Source of the DNA: Viola odorata
Lineage: Eukaryota; Streptophyta; Magnoliopsida; Malpighiales; Violaceae
Direction of reading: 5' to 3'
Assembly (NCBI GenBank): GCA_963691705.1
Contig: OY829543.1
Coordinates: 44,338,855 to 44,402,854, forward strand
Length of the DNA: 64,000 bases
The notes below the pieces were generated by a model, which had not been told where the DNA came from, searched no databases, and was given only the letters and a program-made list of their open reading frames with translations. Shown here in pieces: positions 23,106-35,300 of the stretch; the stretch's first letter is position 1, and the number at the start of each line of letters is the position of its first letter. Made by a program: the position numbers and the translations under genes.

Positions 23106-24674
23106 CTATATCATCCTTCCGCTACCCAAAGCATGATTTGGAATAGGGTTGATGGTCATGCTAGAACCTTCGAAAGAGATGCATTTGTTCTTGATCAAGT
23201 GATTAACCTTTCCTCTAAGGGCAGAGCAGTCTTCTATGGCGTGGCCTTGAGCTCCGGCGTGGTACGTGCATCTAGCACTAGGGTTGTACCACTTCGGATA
23301 AGGAGGTTGTATAGGCTGAATCGGGATTGGCGCAATTTGCCCGGCTGCCAAGAGATGCTCGTAAATTTCCTCTAAAGGAATGGGAAGAGGTGGTAGCGGT
23401 TTCCTATTCCAATGGGTGTGTTGGTTCTTTTGTGGGATATGTGGTGGAGGCGATGGGGAAGGTTTCCGGTTACTAGGTCCCGAGGAGACAAAGATGACAT
23501 CTTCCTTCATGATAGGTGCTCCTTTAAGCGTTTCTTCTGGTGTGGAAGCGGTGATCCTCCCGGACTTAATTCCTTGTTCAACTCTCTCAGCCACCATGAC
23601 TATGTCGGAAAAGTTATTTGATGGATTGGATATAAGATAGGTGTAGTAGGGAGCCTTGAAAGTGTTTATGAAAATTGACGAGAGTTCTTTGTCATTTAGC
23701 GGAGGAGAAATTCTAGATGCTAGCCCTCTCCACCTCTGAGCGTAAGTCTTCACCGATTCGTCGGTCCTCTTCTCTAGATCCTGTAGATCAGAACGGTCTG
23801 GTGCAACTTCCAAGTTGAATTTGTATTGCTTGTAGAAGGCATCAGACAGGTCTCTCCATGTCCTGATCCTAGCTCTGTCTAGACCCATATACCAAGTTAG
23901 GGCGTGCTTGGTCAAGCTTTCTCGGAATAGATGTATCAACAACGACTCGTTGTGGATCATCTCGGCCATCTTATTGCAGTATGCTCTGAGGTGGGTCTTT
24001 GGGCACTCTTCCCCAGTATACTTTTCGAAGTCAGGGATCATGTACTTCGGAGGTATAACGATCCCGGGGACCATACACATATCGGCGGGACCAGTGGGAT
24101 CAAATGGATTGGCCCCTTCGATTGCTCTGAGTCTTTCCTCGAGAAGATTCAGTCTGTCACTTTTTGGTTCCTCTGCCCTGATGGGGTTAGAACCGAAGGG
24201 TAGTGTAGGTTCTGACGAGAACTGAGGTTGTGCTGGGTTGAAAGTGAGGAGCTGAGTTCCCACAGGTCCGGGAATTGTGCTCGGAGGAATAGGAGGGAGA
24301 TACAAAGCCTCTAGGCGGGCCTGGCTCTTGCTGGGGTCCACAGCAGGGTTGATTGAAAGGTGCTGAAGCGACGGGGAGATCTCTTCACCCGCCTTAATTG
24401 TAGGATTTGTAGTGGTGGGTATAGTGAAGGGATCATCCCATCTCCAATGGCCCAGGGGGGCAGAAAGTGGTGGGAGTACGAAAGGTCCTGCGACGGTGAG
24501 CGAAGAGGGAGGTCCTTTTGTTTGAGGGAGATCAAAACCCGGTGGCACTTCGGTGACAGCTTCATCTCTTTCCTTTTCGGCCCTGGTGGCTCTTTCTGTA
24601 CTGATCCTAACTTGTTCCTCTAACTCTGCGATTCTAGCCATTAGTGCTTCATCGGTCTTGGCCGGTTCAGTCAT
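23106..24674 (-). CDS. intact Ogre-like gag
   Basis: 522 codons, ATG 24674, no stops. Order: N-terminal coiled-coil-like stretch (TARIAELEEQ in the related copy, ARIAELEEQVRISTERA here, residues about 13-35), a P-rich linker to about residue 190, the gag/capsid domain about 200-380 (TWYMGLDRARIRTWRDLSDA; ESVKTYAQRWRGLASRISPP), another P-rich linker, and one knuckle-like module with CTYHAGAQGHAIEDCSAL near residue 475. It ends about 150 residues earlier than the gag of element A, losing the second module. It is the only long intact frame in this element. Keeping gag but not pol suggests the protein, or its RNA-packaging role, is useful to the element. Confidence 0.9.
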   Translation of the reverse strand: MTEPAKTDEALMARIAELEEQVRISTERATRAEKERDEAVTEVPPGFDLPQTKGPPSSLTVAGPFVLPPLSAPLGHWRWDDPFTIPTTTNPTIKAGEEISPSLQHLSINPAVDPSKSQARLEALYLPPIPPSTIPGPVGTQLLTFNPAQPQFSSEPTLPFGSNPIRAEEPKSDRLNLLEERLRAIEGANPFDPTGPADMCMVPGIVIPPKYMIPDFEKYTGEECPKTHLRAYCNKMAEMIHNESLLIHLFRESLTKHALTWYMGLDRARIRTWRDLSDAFYKQYKFNLEVAPDRSDLQDLEKRTDESVKTYAQRWRGLASRISPPLNDKELSSIFINTFKAPYYTYLISNPSNNFSDIVMVAERVEQGIKSGRITASTPEETLKGAPIMKEDVIFVSSGPSNRKPSPSPPPHIPQKNQHTHWNRKPLPPLPIPLEEIYEHLLAAGQIAPIPIQPIQPPYPKWYNPSARCTYHAGAQGHAIEDCSALRGKVNHLIKNKCISFEGSSMTINPIPNHALGSGRMI

Positions 24675-25444
24675 TTTTCATTTTTGAAGTCTAGTTAGGG
24701 GGAGCCTGTGCGGAGTAGCTTGCTTCCGAGGAGCTATCGTGAACCTGAAAAAGGGAAAAACACAGAAAAGAGTAAATACAAGTGAGGATATACAAGTGAT
24801 GTGCAATCCCGAGGCCTCCACGTTGCTCATTCACTTTCCGGCCACACTTTCACTTGATATTTTCAGGGCGGTCGGAGAGGCGAGGAATCCCAGTGGTTGA
24901 CAAGATACGAAGGAAGCCTCTATACATTCCAACGATATGAAGCAAATCTGAGATGCTAACAGCGAAACCCAAATCAGCAGGGGCAACCAATGCCACCATG
25001 CTAGGAAGACCTCTTTTACGCTCTACTTTTGACGATGCAAGGCCTGATGCCTGGTGAACTCAACCTAGGGGAGAGACGACAATCTTTTTATGAACTTGGA
25101 GTTTTTTTTTTTGTGATAAACTAGGAAGACATGGCCATGAGTGAGCGATACTCGGATTTTTTGACTGTTTGGTATGATTTTCTCGGTTTTTTTTTTTGGT
25201 GAAACGACTGTGTTTTTTTCTTTTGCGATGGTCTTTTGAGTTGCTTTGGATGGATAATTGATATGGAAAATTCAAGGTGATTTAATAAATATCCGAAAGA
25301 ATACGACTTCATTAAAAAGTGTTTACAAAATATGGTAAACTTGCCAACTACCTAAATTCATCAAAAATGGCTAAGATAGATGAAATCAGGGGTCCTAGCT
25401 AAAAAGAAAAGATTTGCCGATATCCGAGCCTTTCCCTGAAGGTG
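24675..25444. other. spacer between ORF1 remnant and gag
   Basis: Noncoding and colinear with 4440-5221 of element A. Confidence 0.6.
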
Positions 25445-25618
25445 TCATTCCTGGGCGTCCGAGTCTTCTTGTTCCTGCCAAAGGTACTCCATCGAAGCCA
25501 ACTCCCCTTTCTGCATCTCTATCTCAGCCTCTAAAGCGGCAATTCGGCTTTGTAGTGTCTGATCGTTGAAACTTCGTTCCCCGAAAATATCAAGTGAAAG
25601 TAGTGTATGTGCCGACAT
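25445..25618 (-). CDS. ORF1 remnant, 57 codons, in-frame deletion
   Basis: ATG 25616-25618 to TGA 25445-25447. The first 20 residues (MSAHTLLSLDIFGERSFNDQ) match the ORF1 N-terminus of element A. The remaining 37, starting TLQSRIAALEAEIEMQKGEL, match its extreme C-terminal coiled coil. Roughly 505 codons present in element A (about 5345-6860) are missing, and the frame is kept across the join. There are no stops, unlike element A. Whether this microprotein is made is unknown. Confidence 0.6.
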   Translation of the reverse strand: MSAHTLLSLDIFGERSFNDQTLQSRIAALEAEIEMQKGELASMEYLWQEQEDSDAQE

Positions 25619-26114
25619 ATTGAATGAGCAAAACGGGTCCTGTGGGACAAAAATAAAATTTTAAACGCCGAGTAACCTGCATGTGTCAGAAAATTTACAG
25701 TTCGTATAACCGAAAATCACGTCAATATGCCACGACAAATAGGTATAATCATGATGCACATGCTGGGGCTCTGATTCCAACATTTCTAACTGGCTTGAAT
25801 GGTTCCCGGATGATACCATGAAAAGGTCCCTAAAGTGTCGTCCAGTCTCTCGATTTCTTGAGAAATCGTATAACCTTTCGACTGGCTTTAGGGGTTCATC
25901 CGAGTTGGGATTGGTGAACACTACCCAGGACATGTGTCCTAGGGCGTCACTACTACCCTCCTAATTTGGTAATTGTTCCCTGGGTGTAGGGCGCTATGAA
26001 ATGCATATGACAATTGATAAAGCAAATAAATGAACAGACCAGCAATTGATCAAAGAAAATAAATAAACAAACAAAACACCTCTCTAAAAAGATAAAACCG
26101 GCTCTGACCCTAAG
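25619..26114. other. 5' untranslated leader of gag-only element
   Basis: About 500 bases between primer site and the ORF1 remnant, colinear with 6920-7442. No gene. Confidence 0.6.
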
Positions 26115-26133
26115 GTCCCCAGTGGAGTCGCCA
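26115..26133 (-). other. primer-binding site, Ogre type
   Basis: The minus strand reads TGGCGACTCCACTGGGGAC, starting three bases from the LTR end. Ogre elements are reported to use a tRNA-Arg-type primer; I could not check the exact tRNA. Confidence 0.8.
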
Positions 26134-28505
26134 AACTGTCGCGCCCCGAAAATTAAAAATTCGCGAGTGTGCAACGAAATTTGAGACCTTCAGATGCTCG
26201 GGGTAAAAGGGACGCCTAGCAGCATGCAATGAAGTCGCCACCCTAATTTGGTTGCTAGGCTTAGGGAACCTTAATCGTCATGGCATAGGAAATATAATAA
26301 ATAAAAAAACTAAAGGCACAAAAAAGGGGTCTGGACCCCAGACAAAGGTTCGGGGTCATATTATGGTCTCGGGAAGGTGTTAGGCACCCGAGTCACATCC
26401 GAAAATGGTTACCGGTTGATGAGAGAGGTGTTTAAAAAGGTGTTTGAAAAATGCGTTTTGAAAAAGGGGGCCCTCAGAGGAATCGTCACTTTAGTCTTTT
26501 CCGTAATCGGGACCGTTCATGAATAATTGATCGTTGAACCGATCGATTATTCATGACCGTAGTGATGGGACTGAATTTTCCGTAAGACTGAATGAGCGTC
26601 CTCTTATTTCATCATCGGGCCATGCATGATTAAATTAATTACTACGTGATCCTAACATGGATTGCTAACAGAGTACAAATTTAAATGATAGATTTTTGAA
26701 GTGGAAAACTGATGTGGGATCGAAAGTCCCCATGTACATACAGTCAATACAAACGAGAATTTAAAATCATATGAACATGGCATTTTAAGCAACTCTTTAA
26801 ACACGTTGTTCATGTGGGTTGATTTTAATTCTAGCAGTTCTATATATCATGCGTACGATTGATATTTGCGAAAAGCGTTGAATAAATAAAAAGGAATTGA
26901 AAGGCGTACTTTCGAGCGAAGCTCGAATTTAAAACCTACAAAATGAGAGTATTAGTGATAGCTCGAGAAATAAATAAACAATTTTATGAGTGCGAAAATT
27001 TAAGTGACAGTTGATTGCATACGTACAATGATGGATTTTACGCATACGGAAATTAAATGCTGAGTTGATTGAATGCGAAAAATGATAGATTTAACGCATA
27101 CGAAAATTAAATGCTACATTGATTGTATGCGAAAAATGATTGATTTTAAGCATACAAGAATTTAAATGCTACGTGGATTGCATGCGAAAAATGATTGATT
27201 TTACGCATACGAAAATTAAATGTTGTGTTGGTTGCATGTGAAAAATGATTGATTTTAAGCATGCGAGAATTTAAATGCTGGGTTGATGGCATGCAAAAAA
27301 ATGATTGATTTTACGCATGCGAAAATTAAATATTGTGTGCAGAAAAACTAAATGTAGTTGACGATTTATAGGGAATTAAAGAGAGTTTGATGATTTGCAG
27401 AAAATAAAACAGGTTGATAATGCAGAGGATAAGCAGTTGGATATTTGCAGAAAATTAAAGCAGTTGATATTTACGAGAATTAAAATGCGACCGACCATAT
27501 AGGCGGTATATTGAATTTAAATTGCCGAAAGTAAATTGTGAAAAATTAAAGTGCAGAAGAGTAAAGTGCTGAAAATTAAAATGCGGAAAATTAAAGTGCA
27601 GAAAATTAAACAGTTGATAATTTGCGGAAGGATTTCCAGCAGTTTGCGAAAAATTAAAGCAATTGAATATTTACGAGAATTAAAATGCGACCGACCATAT
27701 AGGCGGTATATTGAATTTAAATTGCCGAAAGTAAATTGCGAAAAATTAAAGTGCGAATAATTTAAACAGTTGATAAGTGCAGAAAATTAAACAGTTGATA
27801 GTGCGAAAAATAATCATACGAAGCATACAAATTATTTTACGGAAAAACGTGATCCGAAGTTTTGAAAACAATTGAAAATGGGTTGGGCCCAATTGAAGAA
27901 TGAAAAGAAAATAGAAATGGGCCAGGAATAGTTCCTGGCCCGAAGGAAATTTTTAAACGGTGATGGGCCAAGCCCATCACCCATGCATTACGTGAACAGT
28001 GCCGAAACATGGCACTGTTCATCGTCTTCCTTGGTCGCCGCCGCTACTGCCGGCGGCCAAGGTCCGGCTGCCCTTGCCCGTTTCGCGCGATCTTCGTACC
28101 GAAATGCTCGTCTCCTCGACGGCGTCTCAACCGTATGAAGGTCGAATTTTAATAAGGATCGTACCGAGTTTAATTTTGAAAAAATGATAAAACCGTTAAT
28201 TATCGAAAACTAATTAATTCGCACAACCTAGCTAACGATTTTCAAAATTGAAAGCATGTATTTATTCTACAGCGTGCATATGAATTAATGACATAAAGAA
28301 AAGCAATTTATCTCTTCAAAACAAAGCCAAACGAATTTAAAGAACAAAATGCTTAAAGAAACGAAAACGAGCTAGAGAGAGAAAGCTCACTGTTAAACTT
28401 TGAACTGTGACGATCAAGCTCTAAGTGAGCTATCGATCAATGGGAGGGAAGAAAGCAAGGTTTTCTTGCCAATTTGGTGCCCATTTTTCGTTCGATGAGG
28501 GGCTG

Positions 28506-28514
28506 TATTTATAG
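28506..28514 (-). promoter_or_regulatory. LTR TATA box
   Basis: CTATAAATA on the minus strand; as the 5' LTR copy this is the one expected to drive the element transcript. Confidence 0.7.
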
Positions 28515-28722
28515 CCTTCAAACGCGTGGCTTGCCGGACGAGGAGCTGCGCGTGGAGGCCGTGAGTCGTGCGCTGGCGGGGCTAGGGGGAGACGTGATGA
28601 TGGCTGCAAGGGACAGGAGTTACGGGCTAGAGCTAGGAAGCGACGGGAGTAGGTTGGCTTGGGCGAGGACTCTGCTGCCGCTCATGGCCACTGTTCACGT
28701 GCACCATGCTATTTAATTTGTC

Positions 28723-28768
28723 AACCGTTGATCTGGTTGACTTTCCTTGGTTGACCAGATCAACGGTT
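28723..28768. promoter_or_regulatory. U3 hairpin with W-box cores
   Basis: Perfect 15-bp arms around a loop; about 209 bases upstream of the TATA box. Confidence 0.6.
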
Positions 28769-29448
28769 GTGATCAAGGGCCCTTAAAGTCCTATTTAAAT
28801 GGCCTCGAGCCGAATCCTGCGAGCAAACGTTCTGACTTTTCGAGCCGAAGGTACCGGCGCGTAGAGAAAAATATGACGGGTTTAACCATCTACAGCGAAT
28901 GACGAGAATTTCTCGTTTAACGTGTTTATTTTCGCGTTCAAAAACGTGAAATGTTTGAACGGAAAAATAATAACGTTACGCCGAAAATTACACGAATCGC
29001 TGTAGACCGTTGCGACCAGAAAAAAATCTAGCAACTAGTTGATGGAAAACATTTTAAAGTCAAGCTATTGTCCGAGCGGACTTACTCGGGTCCAATAAAA
29101 GGTCGAATGAAAATAATAATAAAAAATAAAAATACTAAAAAAAATGTGCTAAAATATTAAAAATCCTAAAATTCATGTGATGGCCTAAAACGAAGAAAAA
29201 ACTAGCAAACGACTGCCGGATAGTCAAAAATGTGGTTTTTAAGGCTAAAAATAATAATGAAAATATGTGCTGAAAAATTAAAATGTGATCTCGAAAGCTG
29301 ACGATGCTAACGATGATGCTAAAATGCAACGAAACACTTAAAAATGCTAGCGACAATAAATCAACTGAAAATGACTATAGATTAACTAAATAACAGAAAT
29401 GCTAAAATTAATTAAAAATGGCGTCAAAATTCGGGTATCAACACTCTT

Positions 29449-31420
29449 TAAAAAATATTGTTTATTTTCTATTTGTATAACTATTTATATTTTTACATTT
29501 TTATAGCATGATTTTAACAGTAATATATATTTTTATTGGTTGAAATAAATTGATTCTCACAATATATTGTGAACCACCTCCTGTCATTTATTCTCTCTGT
29601 TTTTTTTTTTGTTTTTATAAAATTTTCTTCGATTTCATCATCCCTTACTTTTTTCTTCTTCTATTTCTTCCATTGTTTACTTTGTCTTTTATCTATTACC
29701 AATACACATAGTTATACTGTCTCTTTAAATATTTTCAACCATTTGCATGACTCTTTATTTTTTTTTTAAATTAGAATTTTTTCTTACGTAATGACTCTAG
29801 CAATATATTATTTCTTCCATATTTTTAATTTTTAATTTTTATATTTATTCAATTGTTATTTTTATTTGTGTTTTAAATTTTAATTAAATTTTTTACATTT
29901 TAACTCATCATAATATCATTTGAGAATTTTCTTAACAATCTTTTTACAAATTATTATTTCAACAAAACTTTAGTAGTAATATAAATATTTTATTTCTCCC
30001 ATTTTCACTTTTTTTTTAATTCTTTTAATCTCTTTTTTCTTCTTTTATCTCTTTACTTATTCATTTCTTGTTTTATTTTACCTATTATTTATACATATAG
30101 ATAATTAAGATTAAAATTACTCATGATTTCCCAAAAAAAATAAAATAATGAATTACTCATTTTAAAATATTCACTATTTAACTCTTTGAACATCACTATC
30201 CATTTATATAAAAAAATTCTTGCACCATGAATTTAGTTGTAAGTATTTTTTTTCTTATTTAAATAGATTGCTACCGTATGATTTAGCTTATTTTTCTCCA
30301 TTTATATCTCTTATTTTTATTGTTCATTTATTATTATATTTTTCTCACATTTTTTTTCTTCTAGCTCTTTAATTCTTCGCGTCTACTTTTATTAAGCTAC
30401 ATGAAAATATATTTAATTTCTTCAACTATTTAAAAAACAATTATCCAATCCTTTACATATGACTAAACATATGTATGACACTTTTTTTTTCTTATTATAA
30501 AATATCAAAATTTTGTTGTCGTGTGACTTAAGTAGTAATATATATTCGGCTAAACTACCTTTTACCAGCCTACGTTTATAAAACTTTTCGAAATAGCACC
30601 CTACATTGACGAAATCCTTTATTTCCTCTCGTGTTTGTTCAGATTCACTCAATTAAGCGTTTGATTTGAAATTAAGTTTATATTCTTTCAAGAAAATATA
30701 TATTATGCCACGTGATATTTTTTAAAATATTATTCTCTTTTTGTCTTCATGGTTGGTGCTTTGTTCTGCATTGCGTTGTTTGTAAAAGTGTTTGACTTTA
30801 ATATTTTATAAAGTGTTAAAAAATTATAAAATGACTAAAAGTGGTATAAAATACTCATGTTATTGTAAAAAATCTACTAAAGTCAAGGTATTGACTCGTG
30901 CTTCCCATGGATTATCACAACTTTTGTTCTTCATTTTATTGTATTTTGATTTACAAATGAGTTGAGTGAATCTAAGAATCAAGTTTAATTTTAATTTTAT
31001 AACTATAATTACTGAATTTGTATTTTTTATAATTAGTGTAAAACTATTTAGTTTTTGAATCAATGAAATGAATTGTGTGAGTTATCTCATCTCTTATAGT
31101 TATATTTTCTTTTCGTAATTCTTTAATTCTCTCTCTCTTACTATTTTACCTATTATTATTTATACGCATAGTTAAGTTATATTAAAAAACATTTCATAAC
31201 TTCAATTAGAAAAATAAAATATTTAATCTTTTAGTTTTTAATAACATTTATTTAACTCTTTATTTACTTTTAAAAAAATGTACAAATTATTGTTTCAGTA
31301 TGAATTTATCATTACTATATATTTTCACTTGTAAAACTTATTCTTACTCCTTAAACAGCATTGTCTATTTATATAAGTATTTTTGTTCTTGCAATTTGTT
31401 TTGCAACATGACTTTAACGG

Positions 31421-31474
<54 letters not shown>

Positions 31475-31726
31475 TAAGTTATATTTAACAACTTCTATTT
31501 AATATCATTTTATCCCCTCTTCTATATCTTAATTTTTATAATGTTTCTTTTTCAAAAAATATATTTTTATTTACATATATTTAATAACTTAGGTGTTTTA
31601 AAAAATTATTTAATTACCTCATTTGAGAAGTTTAATTATGTAATTATTTTAAGATCAACATCCGTTTATAATTTTTTTTAATTACTTATATTTTTAATCC
31701 ATATAACTAAGGTGTATTAAAAAATA

Positions 31727-31766
<40 letters not shown>

Positions 31767-32238
31767 AAATACATAAAACGGTAAGCTCATTATAAAATTG
31801 TGGACTCGTACCTACAGGTTTTGTTGCATAATGGTTTCGAAGTGGTAGCCCTACATCGCCATCAAGGTGAGTATCATTCATATTCATTGTTGCAATTACA
31901 GTAAGAACTTAGTTAGAGTTTGAAATTATTTCCGGCAAAACCTGAATCTTGAATTTTAGTAAAATAAATATGATATAGAATGATTAGTTATTGTTGCAGG
32001 TTCTATACTCATTTTCCTATGAATAATTGTTGGCTTCATTCTGCAATGATATTCTCCAACATCACTGCCACTTGCTTTATAAGAATTTCCGCATATCTGC
32101 CTCTGATATTTTTTTTTGTCTTTTCTCTAATCACTATCAACCGGTGCATTCAGTGTAAGTATTAGACTTTCTATGACATTTAAAATTGGATGAGACCAAT
32201 GACAACTCTTTTTCCTCTTATTCCTTAGGATTAGATAC

Positions 32239-32277
<39 letters not shown>

Positions 32278-33344
32278 ATTTTCAACCTTAGAGTTCCCTA
32301 CTACCTTAAAACTTCTCATATATATTTCCCTATTATTCATTCTCAATCTTTTTAGATGTCATATTTGGCGCAAAAAAAAATCATTTTTTTAGTTGTCCTA
32401 ATTAGAGTTTCTATGAGGTTAATAAGTTTATTTTTACTCTTTTTATATTTTCAATAATCTTGTGATAGATAATCAACCAATGAATTACACATTTCTTTTA
32501 CATTTTCAACAATGACAATAACTTTCTCCATCTATTTCACTACTTCCAACAAAAAACAATCATTATGTTAGTATGTAAGATTTTAATTAAAAAAATATCT
32601 AAAAAGATTGAGAAGGAATAGTAATTAGGTCATTACGAAAGAAACCTTAGAAATTCTCATATGTATTTTCAACTTTAAAGCTCCCTATTAGTAATTAGAC
32701 CATTATGAAATAATTAAAAGCTTAGGACTTCCCATTTATTTACTTCTTTGTTTGTTGATGTGGCATCATCCTACTAGTTAAATTACTACTTAATGTGACA
32801 TCATTTTAGCATCAATTGCTGATATGATATTACCAGAATGAAACACTCTCTCATAAAATTAGTTGCGAATTCACACTACCTTCACCACAAATTTCCCTAA
32901 ATCTTTTGACCTTATTTAATGTATAATCATATTCGGGAGTAAAAAGAAAAAAATTAAATAGATGGGCAATATACCAAGACAACGAATTTAATTATGAAAA
33001 AAAGTGAGAGCTTGCAATTTTCGTGAGGGATTGGAAAGCTCAGTAAGTCATGTAAAACTGAAAATAATTTGATGACGTGACAAGAAAAAAGAAGGCTGCT
33101 CTGCTGTGTAAAAATATTAAATAATAATAATGGGGTGTCAGTTGTGTTTTGGGCCTCTTTGTGGATCAACCTTTTGGGCTTTGTTTTTGTCTCTTATGGG
33201 TTTAGTATGTAAACCTTTTGGGCTTTGGTCCGTGTGCTTGGGCTTGGGGCATTATTTTGCGGTTAACAGGTATGTTGTAAAAATTTAATCGGGTCGGTCT
33301 GATAAGAAAAATTGGGAAAACATACCCTGCTTCAATTTACCTTA
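29449..33344. other. AT-rich intergenic DNA with TA microsatellites
   Basis: No recognisable gene. Three long TA runs lie at about 31422-31470, 31733-31763 and 32242-32276. About 30340-31340 is paralogous to 14500-15250. Short open frames here have no recognisable features. Confidence 0.6.
31422..31470. repeat. (TA)n microsatellite
   Basis: About 24 uninterrupted TA units. Similar shorter runs occur at 31733-31763 and 32242-32276. Confidence 0.95.
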
Positions 33345-34234
33345 AGGTAGCGTTTGGTTCACAGAATGTTACTTTCTCCTTTAGAATCACTCTCCCGGGA
33401 GAGTGATACCCGAGAGAATGATTGAGGAGAATGTTAGTTTTTTGTGTTTGATTGAGATTTAAGATTTTTGGGAAAGTAACATTATTGTGTTTGTTTTGTA
33501 TTTGGGAATTCTAAAAGAAAGTAAGAAAAAATGACTACTTTATCATTTTCTATATTTGTGTTTTTATTATTTTGTTAGGTGTCTTTTGTTATCAGTTAGG
33601 TGTCTAATTATTCTTTTCTATATATACTGTGCTATGCAGTTTCCTCTAAACACGGTAGACTTTCTCTCTATTTAATTGTTTATCTTTCAACAATCAAAAT
33701 ATCAAATGAGTTTGCTTTATGACTATGGTTTTTTGCAGGTTAAAAAACATGACAAATGACGTAACCTTCGTATTAGAGTCCTTAAAAATTATAGCAAAGT
33801 ATGATACATTGTTCTAGCAATGCAAAAAAACATAACTGCAACAATAGACAAGTCTTTAAAATCTAAAGTACGATAATATGATCTACTTCATCTAATTAAT
33901 TAGTCATCTTGTGGATCGAAATCAAATGTTGGCATATATCCGCCATGTAGTTCTTTAAGTTGTTTGACGAGAAGGAAGAAGACGCTTTATTAGGTTATTT
34001 TTTATAATTAGTTTTGAACAAATGTCATTTAACAAAAAAATTAACTTTTCCTATAAATTTTTGGTCTGTGTGCCAAGGAATCACTTTCCCTCATTTTTGG
34101 GAAAATCAAAGTGGTCAATGAAAGTTGGATTCCGGGGGAGAGTGATTCATTGTCGCAACCAAACACAATAAAGCTCGAAATCTCAGATTTTCAAGTCACT
34201 TTCCTGCCTGATTTTGCCAACCAAACACACCCTA
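33345..34234. mobile_element. MITE-like element with GTTTGGTT ends
   Basis: The left end reads aaggtagcgtttggttc and the right end, inverted, tagggtgtgtttggttg. Both contain GTTTGGTT, common at the ends of Harbinger- and hAT-type MITEs in plants. Inner parts also pair loosely (gggagagtgat near both ends). About 890 bp with no coding capacity. The target duplication is not clear, so the superfamily is open. Confidence 0.5.
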
Positions 34235-35300
34235 GATCATAGAGAAAGACGGTTAAAAACCTGTATAAAGTTAAAATTGTTTAATTTTCATCTTTTCTTT
34301 TCTTTTTCAATTTTTTTTTTGTCCAATTCAATTTTTTTTCATTTACACTATTCTTTTTATAGGTGGAGTGAGATTCGAACTTGTACTTTTACCACTAGCA
34401 AAACAATCAATGAGTTACTTTACACAATTACCATATAAACTTTTTTATTAACCTATAAAAAAAAGAGATAAGAACCGATTACATTCAAAATTTCTTTTTT
34501 CCCCATCAATAAATATTATTTTTAAAATGTCACTAAACATAAATTTATTTTTGGTTTATATGAATATTTAATTTATTGATATTTATTAAAAATACTACTC
34601 CGTCCGGGGGAAAATAAATAACGTTCTGGGATAGTAAAAATCCATAGGACATTGATCTTTAATCTTATTTTATTCTACATTATTTCATTTTTACTCATAA
34701 TTTCTACTCAAATTACCACACCATTAAACTGGGTTGATGTATATATAAAAAAAATTATCATTTGCACAAAATATATGATTCGAAAAAAATAAAATGACAA
34801 GTATTATGAACAGTAAGAATCCATAAGAAAAAATCATTTATTGTGCACGAGAGGTAATAGTTGGGTTCATTTCACCATAATTGAACTACCTCAAAATTAA
34901 GACTCACACCATTATCAATGGCCAATTTGGATTTTACATCCTTAGTTGGTGCTAAGGAGTGTCGTATTAAACTATAATGCTAAGAATCAAATCATATATC
35001 ATATATCAAATCGCTCGACTTTCCTAAAAAATGATTTGGCGATTTGACGGTGTTTAATAAAATCTAACCAGTAGGTCAATAGAATATAAAAATAAGTAAT
35101 TATAACTTAGAAATAAATAGAATAATTTTAGACCATTCTACTTACCATTCACTTCAACCGATTCTACCTAGCCGCACAGAAAAAACAAAAAAAACAGAGA
35201 AAAAGACTCAAACTTTACTCTTTTACTCTTTAGTTATGGAGTCATCATCCGGTTTATAATTAACAGTGCCACTAAACCTCCTTCTTCTTCTTTTTATTTG
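34235..35300. other. AT-rich intergenic DNA with a Stowaway-like end
   Basis: No gene. At 34596 the motif TACTCCGTCCGGGGG resembles one end of a Stowaway MITE, but no matching second end is visible. Confidence 0.4.

Larger units (their letters stand above)
15252..29443 (-). mobile_element. complete gag-only Ogre-like element (TR-GAG type)
   Basis: A 14.2-kb minus-strand element: 5' LTR 26137-29443, primer site 26115-26133, ORF1 remnant 25618-25445, intact gag 24674-23106, a 4.4-kb noncoding 3' region rich in tandem repeats, polypurine tract at 18620-18636, 3' LTR 15252-18619. Flanks are CTCAT (15247-15251) and CTCTT (29444-29448), a 5-bp duplication with one change. There is no protease, reverse transcriptase, RNase H or integrase between the LTRs, so it must be mobilised by a relative's enzymes. 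The LTRs look nearly identical, which argues for recent insertion. Confidence 0.9.
26137..29443 (-). repeat. Ogre-like 5' LTR (gag-only element)
   Basis: 3,307 bp, TGTCGCGCC to TATCAACA, nearly identical to 15252-18619. It has the same subrepeats, TATA box and U3 hairpin (28723-28768, arms AACCGTTGATCTGGT and ACCAGATCAACGGTT, perfect). Confidence 0.92.
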
